From Comamonadaceae bacterium (GTDB lineage Bacteria > Pseudomonadota > Gammaproteobacteria > Burkholderiales > Burkholderiaceae_C): a DNA stretch of 36,948 nt. The position numbers and the translations under genes were made by a program. The stretch is from contig CANFPJ010000013.1 in NCBI GenBank assembly GCA_947448885.1, positions 1 to 36,948 of the forward strand, read 5' to 3'. This document shows, in pieces, positions 8,025 to 15,654 of the stretch (position 1 is the first letter of the stretch; every line of letters begins with the position of its first letter). The notes under the pieces were generated by a model. The model was not told where the DNA came from and did no database searches. It was given only the letters and a program-made list of their open reading frames with translations.

Positions 8025-8839
8025 CCGAGGCGGCCCAAAATCACCTCCAGCACAAAACGCGAGCCCACATAGGCCAGCAGCAGCAAGCCCGTGCCCGCGT
8101 AGAGCACCCGAACAGCCGTGCGCCCGCGCCAACCCAGTTGGGTGCGGCCAAACAGCAAAACAGCAAAGCACAGCCAGGACAAGATTGAAAAAACGGTTTT
8201 GTGGTCCCAGCGCCAAGCATGGCCCGCGCCATACAACTGCTCGCCAAACCACCACCCGGCCAGCAATGTCGCACTGAGCAGGGCAAACCCAGCCCCCACA
8301 AATCGGAATGTCAGCCGCTCCAGCGTGAGCAATGGCATGCCAATGGTGGCGTCCGCCGCCATGCGCATTTGCCGCTCGGCGCGTGTCATCAAGGCGGCGT
8401 GCACCACGGCCGCACCAAACAAACCATAGGACGCCAAGCCAAACGCCCAATGCAAGGGCAGCCAAGCGGAGGCATTGACATTCATGGCCTTGCCGGGAAA
8501 CGCCATGGTCAACAACACGACCGCAGCGCCCAGCCCACCCAAAGCCCCACGCGAGCGCACTTGGGGCACCCAGCGCTGCTCCAAGGCATAAAAGGCCATC
8601 ACCAGCCAACAGGTCACCGACAGGGCCGGGGCAAAACCAAAATGGGGACCCGTGCTGTCACCAATGCCCATCAAGCCGCTGACCCAGGCCCAGGCATGGG
8701 TGCCCCAAGCCACAGAGAGCATTCGCCGGCTGTTGGCCACGCCGATTTGCTGGCCCAAGAGCGCGCTGGCCGCGTACAGCAACACGGCCGCAGCGCTGAG
8801 CACCCAGTTCAGTGAAAGGTCGGCAGGTAAAATCATCAC
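8021..8839 (-). CDS. CcsA/YpjD-like cytochrome c assembly family membrane protein
   Basis: A 272-residue integral membrane protein with about eight hydrophobic helices. The C-terminal half shows conserved features of the CcsA/HemX/ResC group: LHWAFGLASYGLFGAA, then RWDHKTVFSILSWL, then a terminal pair of helices. Within the group it best fits the YpjD-type proteins encoded divergently from ffh, which is exactly the arrangement here (ffh starts at 8928 on the other strand). The biochemical role of YpjD-type proteins is not established; heme handling is inferred from the family. It heads a unit with the PP0621-like gene and ampD. Confidence 0.85.
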   Translation of the reverse strand: MMILPADLSLNWVLSAAAVLLYAASALLGQQIGVANSRRMLSVAWGTHAWAWVSGLMGIGDSTGPHFGFAPALSVTCWLVMAFYALEQRWVPQVRSRGALGGLGAAVVLLTMAFPGKAMNVNASAWLPLHWAFGLASYGLFGAAVVHAALMTRAERQMRMAADATIGMPLLTLERLTFRFVGAGFALLSATLLAGWWFGEQLYGAGHAWRWDHKTVFSILSWLCFAVLLFGRTQLGWRGRTAVRVLYAGTGLLLLAYVGSRFVLEVILGRLG

Positions 8840-8927
8840 CAGAGTTTAGCGTTTTGCCCAAAGCCTGCGCTGGGCTTTTCTTTCGGGCCCCTGGCCCCTT
8901 CATTCAAACGCTTTGCAGCGAATCCCC

Positions 8928-10301
8928 ATGGCCACCGCACTTTCCGACAAGCTCTCCAAACTGGTCAAGCACCTCAGTGGGCAGGCCCGCATCACCGAGT
9001 CCAACGTCGCCGACATGTTGCGCGAGGTGCGCATGGCTTTGCTCGAGGCCGATGTGGCGCTGCCCGTCGTGCGCGAATTCATTGCCCGGGTCAAAGACAA
9101 AGCCCTGGGCCAAGAGGTGGTGGGCTCGCTCACGCCAGGGCAAGCCTTGGTGGGCTTGGTGCACCGTGAGTTGGCGGCCACCATGGGTGAGGGTGTGGCC
9201 GACATCAATTTGGCGGCCCAACCGCCGGCGGTCATCTTGATGGCGGGTTTGCAAGGGGCGGGTAAAACCACCACCACGGCCAAGCTGGCCCGTCACTTGA
9301 TTTTGAAGCGCAAAAAAAAGGTGCTCACGGTCTCCGCCGACGTGTATCGCCCGGCCGCCATTGAGCAGCTCAAAACGGTCTCGGCCCAAGCCCAGGCGGA
9401 ATGGTTTCCCAGCGAGGTGGGGCAAAAACCCGTGGACATTGTGTTGGCCGCGCTGGATCACGCCAAACGGCATTACTTTGACGTGTTGTTGGTTGACACG
9501 GCCGGTCGCTTGGCCATTGATGAGGCCTTGATGCTGGAAATTCAGCAAATTCACCAGGCCCTGAACCCCGTAGAAACCTTGTTTGTGGTGGACGCCATGC
9601 AGGGTCAAGATGCGGTCAACACCGCCCGAGCCTTCCATGAAGCGTTGCCACTGACGGGCATTGTGTTGACCAAAACCGATGGCGATGCGCGCGGCGGCGC
9701 GGCCTTGTCGGTGCGCCAGATCACGGGCGCCCCCATCAAATTTGCCGGCACCAGTGAAAAAATTGACGGCTTGGAGGTGTTCGATGCGCAGCGCCATGCT
9801 GGCCGCATTTTGGGCATGGGCGACATCGTCGCCTTGGTGGAGCAAGTGTCTGCCGGTGTGGACATGCAAGCGGCCCAGCAAATGGCCGCCAAGGTCAAGT
9901 CAGGTGCGGGCTTTGATCTGAATGACTTTTTGGCCCAATTGCAGCAAATGAAGCAAATGGGCGGCTTGGCCAGCATGATGGACAAACTGCCCTCGCAGTT
10001 GACCGCCAAGGCCGGTGCCATTGACCTGAACCGGGCCGAAAAAGAAATGAACCGCAAACAAGGCATCATCCACAGCATGACGCCGCGCGAGCGCACCCAT
10101 CCGGATTTGATCAAAGCCACCCGCAAGCGCCGTATCGCCGCTGGGGCTGGGGTTCAGGTGCAAGAGGTCAACCGCTTGCTCAATGAGTTTGCCCAGATGC
10201 AAGACATGATGAAGAAAATGCGCGGCGGCGGCATGATGAAGATGATGAAAAAATTGGGCGGCATGAAAGGCCTGGGCGGCTTTCCGGGCATGCCGCGCTG
10301 A
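8928..10301 (+). CDS. ffh: Signal recognition particle protein Ffh
   Basis: A 457-residue SRP GTPase that binds signal sequences of nascent membrane proteins together with 4.5S RNA and hands them to FtsY. The N domain spans residues 1 to about 90. The G domain has the P-loop GLQGAGKT (107-114), DVYRPAA (138-144), DTAGR (190-194) and TKTD (248-251). A methionine-rich M domain fills the C-terminal third with MMKKMRGGGMMKMMKK near the end. I chose the ATG at 8928 because the sequence from MATALSDKLSKL matches the usual Ffh start; a TTG five codons upstream is less likely. The 88-base gap to the divergent CcsA-like gene should hold both promoters. Confidence 0.97.
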   Translation: MATALSDKLSKLVKHLSGQARITESNVADMLREVRMALLEADVALPVVREFIARVKDKALGQEVVGSLTPGQALVGLVHRELAATMGEGVADINLAAQPPAVILMAGLQGAGKTTTTAKLARHLILKRKKKVLTVSADVYRPAAIEQLKTVSAQAQAEWFPSEVGQKPVDIVLAALDHAKRHYFDVLLVDTAGRLAIDEALMLEIQQIHQALNPVETLFVVDAMQGQDAVNTARAFHEALPLTGIVLTKTDGDARGGAALSVRQITGAPIKFAGTSEKIDGLEVFDAQRHAGRILGMGDIVALVEQVSAGVDMQAAQQMAAKVKSGAGFDLNDFLAQLQQMKQMGGLASMMDKLPSQLTAKAGAIDLNRAEKEMNRKQGIIHSMTPRERTHPDLIKATRKRRIAAGAGVQVQEVNRLLNEFAQMQDMMKKMRGGGMMKMMKKLGGMKGLGGFPGMPR

Positions 10302-10307
10302 GACCCC

Positions 10308-10327
10308 GGCTGGGGAGCGCCCCAGCT
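10308..10327. terminator. Hairpin between convergent ffh and miaB
   Basis: GCTGGGG (10309-10315) pairs perfectly with CCCCAGC (10320-10326) around an AGCG loop, with one further G-T pair outside. It sits between the ffh stop (10301) and the miaB stop (10327). There is no clear T-run on either side, so a terminator role is inferred from position and stem strength. Confidence 0.55.
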
Positions 10328-11673
10328 CAATCGGTCGTCAGCACTTCACCGCGCAAGGAATGCGGCAAGGCCTCGGTGATGCGCACATCGATCATCTGCC
10401 CCACCAGCCTGGCGTGATCGGGCCCGCTGGGAAAGTTCACGATCCGGTTGCACACCGTTCGGCCCATCGACTGTGGGCCGCTCAACCCAGGTTTGCGCGC
10501 CGGCCCCTCGACCAAGATGCGTTGCACCGTGCCCACCCGGCTGGCGCTGATGGCTTGCACGTTCTCTTCGATGCGGGCTTGCAGGTGTTGCAGCCGCGCC
10601 AGTTTCACCGCATGTGGCGTCTCGTCGTGCAAGGCCGCGGCGGGTGTGCCCGGTCGGGGGCTGAAGATGAAGCTGAAGGAGCTGTCAAAACCCACGTCGT
10701 CGATGAGCTTCATCATCTTTTGAAAGTCTTCCTCGGTCTCGCCGGGAAAGCCGACGATGAAGTCGCTGCTCATGGATAAATCCGGGCGGATGGCGCGCAG
10801 CTTGCGAATGGTGCTTTTGTATTCCATGGCGGTGTAGCCGCGCTTCATCGCCATCAAGATGCGGTCTGACCCATGTTGAACGGGCAAATGCAGGTGGCTG
10901 ACCAGTTGTGGCACTTGGGCATACACATCGATCAAGCGCTGGGTGAACTCGTTGGGGTGGCTGGTGGTGTAGCGGATGCGCTCGATCCCTGGGATTTCAG
11001 CCACATATTCAATCAGCAATGCAAAGTCGGCGATCTCGCTGGTGGTGCCCATGGCCCCGCGGTAAGCGTTGACGTTTTGCCCCAACAAGGTCACCTCTTT
11101 GACCCCTTGCGCGGCCAAGCCCGCCACCTCGACCAGCACATCGTCCAGCGGTCGGTTGACTTCTTCGCCCCGGGTGTAGGGCACCACGCAATAGCTGCAA
11201 TATTTGGAACACCCCTCCATGATGCTGACAAAAGCCGAGGCACCACTCACCCGCGCGGGGGGCAGGTGATCGAACTTTTCAATCTCAGGAAAGCGAATGT
11301 CCACCTGGGGCTTGGCCAAGTCGCGCCGTTGGTCCAGCAACTGCGGCAAGCGGTGCAAGGTTTGCGGCCCAAACACCACGTCCACGTACGGCGCGCGGGC
11401 GATGATGTCGGCCCCTTCTTGGCTGGCCACACAACCGCCCACCGCAATGCGCACCCCTTTTTTCGCCAAGTGCTTGACCCGCCCCAGGTCTGAGAACACT
11501 TTTTCTTGGGCCTTCTCGCGCACCGAGCAGGTGTTGAAAACAATCAAATCGGCTTGTTCCACATCATCGGTGGTTTCATATCCTTGGGCTTGGTGGAGAA
11601 CATCGGCCATTTTGTCCGAGTCGTACTCGTTCATTTGGCAACCGAAGGTTTTGATGAAGACTTTGGGGCTCAT
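10327..11673 (-). CDS. miaB: tRNA-2-methylthio-N6-isopentenyladenosine synthase MiaB
   Basis: A 448-residue radical-SAM methylthiotransferase that adds a methylthio group to i6A37 of tRNAs. The N-terminal MTTase domain carries the three cysteines of the auxiliary iron-sulfur cluster: Cys12 ([10 protein letters not shown]), Cys49 (NTCSVREKA) and Cys81 (GGCVAS). The radical-SAM motif CSKYCSYC places Cys155, Cys159 and Cys162. The region after that ([42 protein letters not shown]) is characteristic of MiaB rather than RimO or MtaB. A C-terminal TRAM-like domain covers about the last 65 residues. It is convergent with ffh and divergent from the cupin gene. Confidence 0.97.
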   Translation of the reverse strand: MSPKVFIKTFGCQMNEYDSDKMADVLHQAQGYETTDDVEQADLIVFNTCSVREKAQEKVFSDLGRVKHLAKKGVRIAVGGCVASQEGADIIARAPYVDVVFGPQTLHRLPQLLDQRRDLAKPQVDIRFPEIEKFDHLPPARVSGASAFVSIMEGCSKYCSYCVVPYTRGEEVNRPLDDVLVEVAGLAAQGVKEVTLLGQNVNAYRGAMGTTSEIADFALLIEYVAEIPGIERIRYTTSHPNEFTQRLIDVYAQVPQLVSHLHLPVQHGSDRILMAMKRGYTAMEYKSTIRKLRAIRPDLSMSSDFIVGFPGETEEDFQKMMKLIDDVGFDSSFSFIFSPRPGTPAAALHDETPHAVKLARLQHLQARIEENVQAISASRVGTVQRILVEGPARKPGLSGPQSMGRTVCNRIVNFPSGPDHARLVGQMIDVRITEALPHSLRGEVLTTD

Positions 11674-11772
11674 GGCGCAATGGGGGCGCGAGCCCAGGTG
11701 CAGCGGTTCATGGTGTCAATCCAGAGGCTGTGAATGAAGCCGCGATTCTAAGCGTCGCCTCGAGCTGCCTTT

Positions 11773-12180
11773 ATGATGGCCGCCATGAGCACCTTCACAC
11801 AAACCATTTTGTTCACCGACACCGATGGACGTGCCCGCTTTCGCGAGCAGGCCTTGGCCCTGGACCAGGGCACGCCGCAGTCGCGCTTGTCCAACCTGAT
11901 GGCCAGTGGTGGGTATCAACTGCGCCACAGCCCGGTGGGATTTCGCAGCGCTTTTCATGTCAGCACCCACCCGCAGTGGGTCTTCATCTTAGAAGGGCAA
12001 ATGGAAATTGGTTTGCAAGATGGCAGCTCGCGCATCTTCAACCCCGGACAACATTTTTATTCCGCCGATTTATTGCCGGAGGGCGCCGTGTTTGATGCCC
12101 AAGTGCATGGGCATTGGAGCTGTCAGCGCGGCCCCCACCCCTTGGTGACCTTGTTTGTGCGCGCACCAGGTAATCCATAA
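11773..12180 (+). CDS. Cupin-domain protein
   Basis: A 135-residue single-domain cupin. The fold is suggested by FHVSTHPQWVFILEGQMEIGLQDG (about residues 62-85, here described as a strand-turn-strand with a His and a G-x-ME-x-G turn) and PGQHFYSADLLPEG, which correspond to the two cupin motifs. Metal binding and substrate are not predictable. Three in-frame ATGs (11773, 11776, 11785) compete; none has a strong ribosome site, and the start at 11785 (MSTFTQT) is equally possible. The gene is divergent from miaB and is followed by a 157-base intergenic stretch. Confidence 0.75.
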   Translation: MMAAMSTFTQTILFTDTDGRARFREQALALDQGTPQSRLSNLMASGGYQLRHSPVGFRSAFHVSTHPQWVFILEGQMEIGLQDGSSRIFNPGQHFYSADLLPEGAVFDAQVHGHWSCQRGPHPLVTLFVRAPGNP

Positions 12181-12213
12181 GATTTCATTTGCGCAACTTC
12201 TGCGCAGGCGGGC

Positions 12214-12241
12214 TCAAGTCGGGGCCCATTCGGACCGATAC
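12214..12241 (+). promoter_or_regulatory. Candidate sigma-28 (FliA) promoter before the carbonic anhydrase gene
   Basis: TCAA at 12214-12217 is followed after 16 bases by ACCGATAC (12234-12241), close to the FliA consensus T(A/C)AA-N15-GCCGATAA. The spacing is one base longer than usual. The predicted start would be near 12250, about 90 bases before the ATG at 12338. The match is good enough to tie the gene tentatively to the flagellar regulon. Confidence 0.5.
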
Positions 12242-12337
12242 TCTCTCACCCACCCATGGCGACAGCCTGTCTGTGCGCCTGGGCTTCGACCGCGCGTCGA
12301 CCTTATTTTGAGCTTCTCGACTGGAGTGTGATTCACC

Positions 12338-13543
12338 ATGAAAAAGTATTTGCGTTTATTGATTGAAATCTTGCTGGGCCTGTTGCTGGTGGCCGCTGGC
12401 GCCTTTGGCTACATGAATTTTTCGGGCAAAAAGCACATCTCCCATGAGCTGACCGAAGTGGCCGAGAGCTTGGATGAAGCCAAGGAAGAGTTGGCCAAAA
12501 CCAGCGAAGAGCTGCACGAGGCCGAGGCCAAGGTCAAGGAGCTCAGCGCCAAGGCGCGCGAACTCGAGGCGGTCAAAGCGGCCTTTGCCAATGGCGTGCT
12601 GCTGGGCGACATCGAGGGCGTCTACAAAGGTTTGAAAACCGGCTTGAGCGCCGAGCGCCAACTCAGTTTGGGTGCGGTGCGCTTGTTGACCAATGGGGCC
12701 AAAGACCCCGAAACCGTCAGCGCCTTCAACAAAGCCTTGGAAATGGCCGACTGGTCCAGCCGGCTCAACGCCGTTTGCGCGGCGCAAAATGCCCTGGTCG
12801 CGGCGGGTGAAAAAATCACGGTCTTGGCCGATTGCGCACCGGGCAAGGGCGAGGACAAGCACGCCAAAGGCGGCCATGGCGGCGCCCCCCATTGGGACTA
12901 TGAAGGCGAAATGGGACCAGAAAACTGGGGCAAAGAATTTCCCACCTGTGCCAATGGCAAAAAGCAGTCGCCCCTGAACATCGTGGGACCATTTGAAAAA
13001 TCCAAAGACAGCTTGGAAGTCAGCTACAAAGCCGGTCCCTTGCGGATGCTCAACAATGGTCACACCATTCAGGTCAACATTCCCCCCGGCAGCACCGCCA
13101 AAATCAATGGCGAGGTGTTTGACCTGCTGCAATTTCACTTTCATCGCCCCAGCGAAGAAAAAATTGACGGCAAACCCATGGCCATGGTGGCCCACTTTGT
13201 TCACAAGAGCAAAGCTGGCAAACTGGCCGTGATCGGCGTGTTGCTCAAAGAGGGCAAGGACAACGAGGCCATCAATGTGTTGTGGGACAACGCCCCGGCC
13301 AAAGAGGGCCCCGAGGCCAAGCTCGACAAAATCAGCTTTGACCCAGGCAAGCTGATTCCCGCGGCATTGACCCATTACGCTTACGAGGGCTCATTGACCA
13401 CGCCGCCCTGTACCGAAGGGGTGAACTTCTACATCCTGAAAACACCGGTGGACATCTCCAAAGCCCAAGTGGCCAAGTTCCCCTTCAAGATGAATGCCCG
13501 CCCCGTGCAGCCGTTGAACGGCCGCAAAATCGGCGCCAACTGA
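12338..13543 (+). CDS. Membrane-anchored coiled-coil alpha-carbonic anhydrase
   Basis: A 401-residue fusion. Residues 1-28 form a basic start and one hydrophobic helix (an uncleaved anchor or signal). Residues about 38-80 are a heptad-rich acidic coiled coil, 80-170 an all-helical segment with two cysteines, 170-185 a His/Gly-rich linker. The rest is an alpha-carbonic anhydrase domain, which interconverts CO2 and bicarbonate. Zinc ligands are His267 and His269 (LQFHFHRP) and His286 (VAHFVHK), matching His94, His96 and His119 of the human enzyme; QSPLNI and SLTTPPCTEGV are also conserved. The catalytic domain should lie in the periplasm. Bacterial alpha-CAs are usually about 220-250 residues with a simple signal peptide, so the first 180 residues are unusual. 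The gene is convergent with fliN and has a candidate FliA promoter. Confidence 0.9.
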   Translation: MKKYLRLLIEILLGLLLVAAGAFGYMNFSGKKHISHELTEVAESLDEAKEELAKTSEELHEAEAKVKELSAKARELEAVKAAFANGVLLGDIEGVYKGLKTGLSAERQLSLGAVRLLTNGAKDPETVSAFNKALEMADWSSRLNAVCAAQNALVAAGEKITVLADCAPGKGEDKHAKGGHGGAPHWDYEGEMGPENWGKEFPTCANGKKQSPLNIVGPFEKSKDSLEVSYKAGPLRMLNNGHTIQVNIPPGSTAKINGEVFDLLQFHFHRPSEEKIDGKPMAMVAHFVHKSKAGKLAVIGVLLKEGKDNEAINVLWDNAPAKEGPEAKLDKISFDPGKLIPAALTHYAYEGSLTTPPCTEGVNFYILKTPVDISKAQVAKFPFKMNARPVQPLNGRKIGAN

Positions 13544-13572
13544 TGCATCAGGCCCCGTGCGCGGGGCATGCT

Positions 13573-13608
13573 CAACAACCAGGCCTGCTCACGCAGGCTT
13601 TGTTGTTG
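13573..13608 (+). terminator. Stem-loop after the carbonic anhydrase gene
   Basis: CAACAA (13573-13578) pairs with TTGTTG (13603-13608) and an inner GCCTGC (13583-13588) pairs with GCAGGC (13593-13598). It follows a smaller GCCCCG/CGGGGC hairpin at about 13552-13566. These lie between the carbonic anhydrase stop and the stronger terminator at 13619. Confidence 0.5.
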
Positions 13609-13618
13609 GGGACGCAGA

Positions 13619-13646
13619 AAAAAGCCACCTCGCAAGGTGGCTTTTT
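13619..13646. terminator. Bidirectional intrinsic terminator, carbonic anhydrase / fliN
   Basis: A perfect 12-bp stem, AAAAAGCCACCT (13619-13630) with AGGTGGCTTTTT (13635-13646), around a CGCA loop. The A5/T5 outer part gives a T-run on both strands, so it can end the carbonic anhydrase transcript from the left and the fliKLMN transcript from the right. It marks the boundary between the housekeeping and flagellar blocks. Confidence 0.92.
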
Positions 13647-13663
13647 CACGCGCGCAAGAAAAG

Positions 13664-14032
13664 TCAAATGGTTTTGAGTCGGTCCGTGGATGGCACCACG
13701 CGGGTGAGCCGAATGCCATAGCGGTCATTGACCAGCACCACCTCGCCTTGGGCCACAACGGTGTTGTTGACCAACAGGTCCAAGGGTTCGCCGGCAATGC
13801 GATCGAGTTCGACCACGCTGCCCTGGGTCAATCGCATCAAATCTTTGATCTTGATTTGGGCACGGCCGACTTCAATGGCCAGCGAGACAGAGATGTTTTG
13901 CAACACATCGGCGTTGATGTTGCCCGGGTGGCTGTACTTGAAGTCCTCGGCGGAGGGGCCGTCCAGCGCGGCGGGCGCGGCCGAATGCTCATCGGCTGCA
14001 GGTGTGGATGGGGTGTCAGTGGGGTCGCTCAT
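13664..14032 (-). CDS. fliN: Flagellar motor switch protein FliN
   Basis: A 122-residue C-ring protein. The N-terminal 45 residues are Ala/Pro/Asp-rich and poorly conserved; the C-terminal SpoA domain (about residues 46-118) has the FliN pattern NISVSLAIEVGRAQIKIKDLM, GSVVELDR, GEPLDLLVNN, AQGEVVLVNDRYGIRL. FliN forms the base of the C-ring with FliM, takes part in switching rotation direction and helps dock the export ATPase through FliH. It follows fliM by 14 bases and is the last gene of the fliKLMN unit, ended by the terminator at 13619-13646. fliO, fliP, fliQ and fliR, which often follow fliN, are not here. Confidence 0.96.
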   Translation of the reverse strand: MSDPTDTPSTPAADEHSAAPAALDGPSAEDFKYSHPGNINADVLQNISVSLAIEVGRAQIKIKDLMRLTQGSVVELDRIAGEPLDLLVNNTVVAQGEVVLVNDRYGIRLTRVVPSTDRLKTI

Positions 14033-14046
14033 GGTGGTTTCCTGTC

Positions 14047-15045
14047 TTAATTTTGACCGGGGACAATTTGTCGTTCGATGCGCACCGCCACTTGTGAGCC
14101 GCGTGCACCCACGCTGACGCCAAAGGACGGCACACCATTGGCGATCAACTGCGCCATTTCAGGTTTTTTGAAATACAGCAAGTCGCCTTCTTTCATGGTT
14201 TGCAAGTGATGCAAGGTGGTCTTGATTTGGCCCATGACCACATGCAAGTCCAGTCGCGAGTCGCCCACGGCCACAGCCAGGTCTTCGCGCCATTTCTTGT
14301 CCGACTCTTCATTGCCGTCGCCCGACTGGACACGGCTGCGCAACAAATCGCGCACCGGTTTGAGTGAGGAGTAGGGATAGACCAAGTCCATGAAACCTTT
14401 GCCACCAGCACCGCTGGCATACGAGTCAAAGCGGCTCAGCACCACCAAATCGTTTTCGTCGGCAATTTGGGCAAATTGTGGGTTGATCTCTGAGCTCACA
14501 TGCTCGCATTCCAAGGGCATCAACGGCGCCCAAGCGTCTTGCAGTGAGCGGAAAAACACATCCAAAATGAGTTTGATGATGCGGTTTTCGGTCGGTGTGA
14601 ACAGGCGGCCAGGGGGCAGTTCTTCCACCCCTTTGCCATAGCCGCCAAAAAAGCTGTCCAGCGAACTGAACACCACGTTGGGATCGATGATCACCACCGA
14701 AAAGCCACGCAAGGGGTTCATGCGCACCAAATTCACCGCCAAGGGCGGCTTGAGCTCTTTGAGGTAGTCGCCGTACTTGACGATTTGCACCCGGGTCGGG
14801 TTGACTCGGGGGCTGGTGCGCAAGACTTCGAGCAGCCCAAACCGGAACATGCGGATGAAGCGCTCATTGATCATGTCGATCGATGAGACGTTCACCCCCA
14901 GGCTGCTGTCCTCGCTGGTCAAGTCGTGCTTGCTCACCCGCGCTTGGGTGTTGTAGCCCGTGTCGACCTCGATCAAACCGTCCTTGATGCCCTCGGTCAG
15001 TGCCGTGAGTTCATCGGGGGACAGTAAATTGCTTTGGGTGGCCAT
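14047..15045 (-). CDS. fliM: Flagellar motor switch protein FliM
   Basis: A 332-residue C-ring protein. The N-terminal peptide LLSPDELTALTEG (residues 7-19) is a variant of the LSQ-x-EIDALL motif that binds phospho-CheY. The middle CheC-like domain includes the GGYGKG segment (about residues 134-139), which matches the conserved GG motif involved in FliG binding. The C-terminal SpoA domain (about 255-325) pairs with FliN. FliM transmits the chemotactic signal to the rotor. The ATG at 15045 is four bases after the fliL stop codon region, so translation is likely coupled; fliN follows after 14 bases. Confidence 0.97.
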   Translation of the reverse strand: MATQSNLLSPDELTALTEGIKDGLIEVDTGYNTQARVSKHDLTSEDSSLGVNVSSIDMINERFIRMFRFGLLEVLRTSPRVNPTRVQIVKYGDYLKELKPPLAVNLVRMNPLRGFSVVIIDPNVVFSSLDSFFGGYGKGVEELPPGRLFTPTENRIIKLILDVFFRSLQDAWAPLMPLECEHVSSEINPQFAQIADENDLVVLSRFDSYASGAGGKGFMDLVYPYSSLKPVRDLLRSRVQSGDGNEESDKKWREDLAVAVGDSRLDLHVVMGQIKTTLHHLQTMKEGDLLYFKKPEMAQLIANGVPSFGVSVGARGSQVAVRIERQIVPGQN

Positions 15046-15049
15046 GGGG

Positions 15050-15628
15050 TCACTGCATCACGAAAGAGGTGAAAAAGACTTCTTCAACACCGCCGAAATC
15101 TTCCAATTTCTCGAGCATTTCGTTCATCGTGTCTTTGATTTTTTCAGCCAACTGCTTGCGAAACTCGGGTTTGGCCGTTTCGGGCTCGGTGGTTTGGCGC
15201 ATCACGTCCAAAATGGCGGAGCGAATGGCGAACTCGTGCTTTTTGATGTTGTCAAACACGCGGTTGTCGTAATGGGTCATCAAGGCCACCTGGACCACCA
15301 TGACTTTTTTCGAGCCGGTGATGTTGGTCATCAGGTCCTTTTCCATTTGCATGTAGTTCTTTTCGAACTTGGTGGCCTCGGGGGCTTCTTTTTTGGTTTT
15401 TTGCGGGGCCTCGTCCTTGGCCTTGGCCGCTGCGGCTTCCAGCTCGTCGACCTTGTCCATGGCCGCGATCTCGGCTTTCTTCTCGTAGTAACCCGAGAAG
15501 TACAGCGTGCCAAAGGCCACGCCGACGGCAATCACGACCACGCCAAGCACCCCCAGGATGATCAGCAATATGGGTTTCTTCTTTTTTTCTTCTGCAGGTG
15601 CTTCTGCTGCGGGTGCTTCTGTGGCCAT
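15050..15628 (-). CDS. fliL: Flagellar basal body-associated protein FliL
   Basis: A 192-residue single-pass inner membrane protein that supports stator units near the rotor. A short Ala/Glu-rich and lysine-rich cytoplasmic start is followed by one membrane helix (about residues 20-42) and a Lys/Glu/Ala-rich linker. The periplasmic FliL domain covers about residues 88-192 and ends in VFFTSFVMQ, as expected for FliL. The start is supported by AGGAG six bases before the ATG. The gene lies 26 bases after fliK and 4 before fliM. Confidence 0.94.
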   Translation of the reverse strand: MATEAPAAEAPAEEKKKKPILLIILGVLGVVVIAVGVAFGTLYFSGYYEKKAEIAAMDKVDELEAAAAKAKDEAPQKTKKEAPEATKFEKNYMQMEKDLMTNITGSKKVMVVQVALMTHYDNRVFDNIKKHEFAIRSAILDVMRQTTEPETAKPEFRKQLAEKIKDTMNEMLEKLEDFGGVEEVFFTSFVMQ

Positions 15629-15654
15629 GTCTAACTCCTGTTGGTCTCGGGTGA

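Noticed and set aside
8025-8609. A long upstream extension of the small PP0621-like protein, giving 268 residues.
   Set aside because: It overlaps nearly the whole CcsA-like gene in a different frame, and the extension lacks any domain; the ATGA overlap at 8021-8024 gives a natural start.
12356-13375. A 339-codon minus-strand frame opposite the carbonic anhydrase gene.
   Set aside because: The plus strand encodes a complete carbonic anhydrase with zinc ligands; the minus frame is a shadow.
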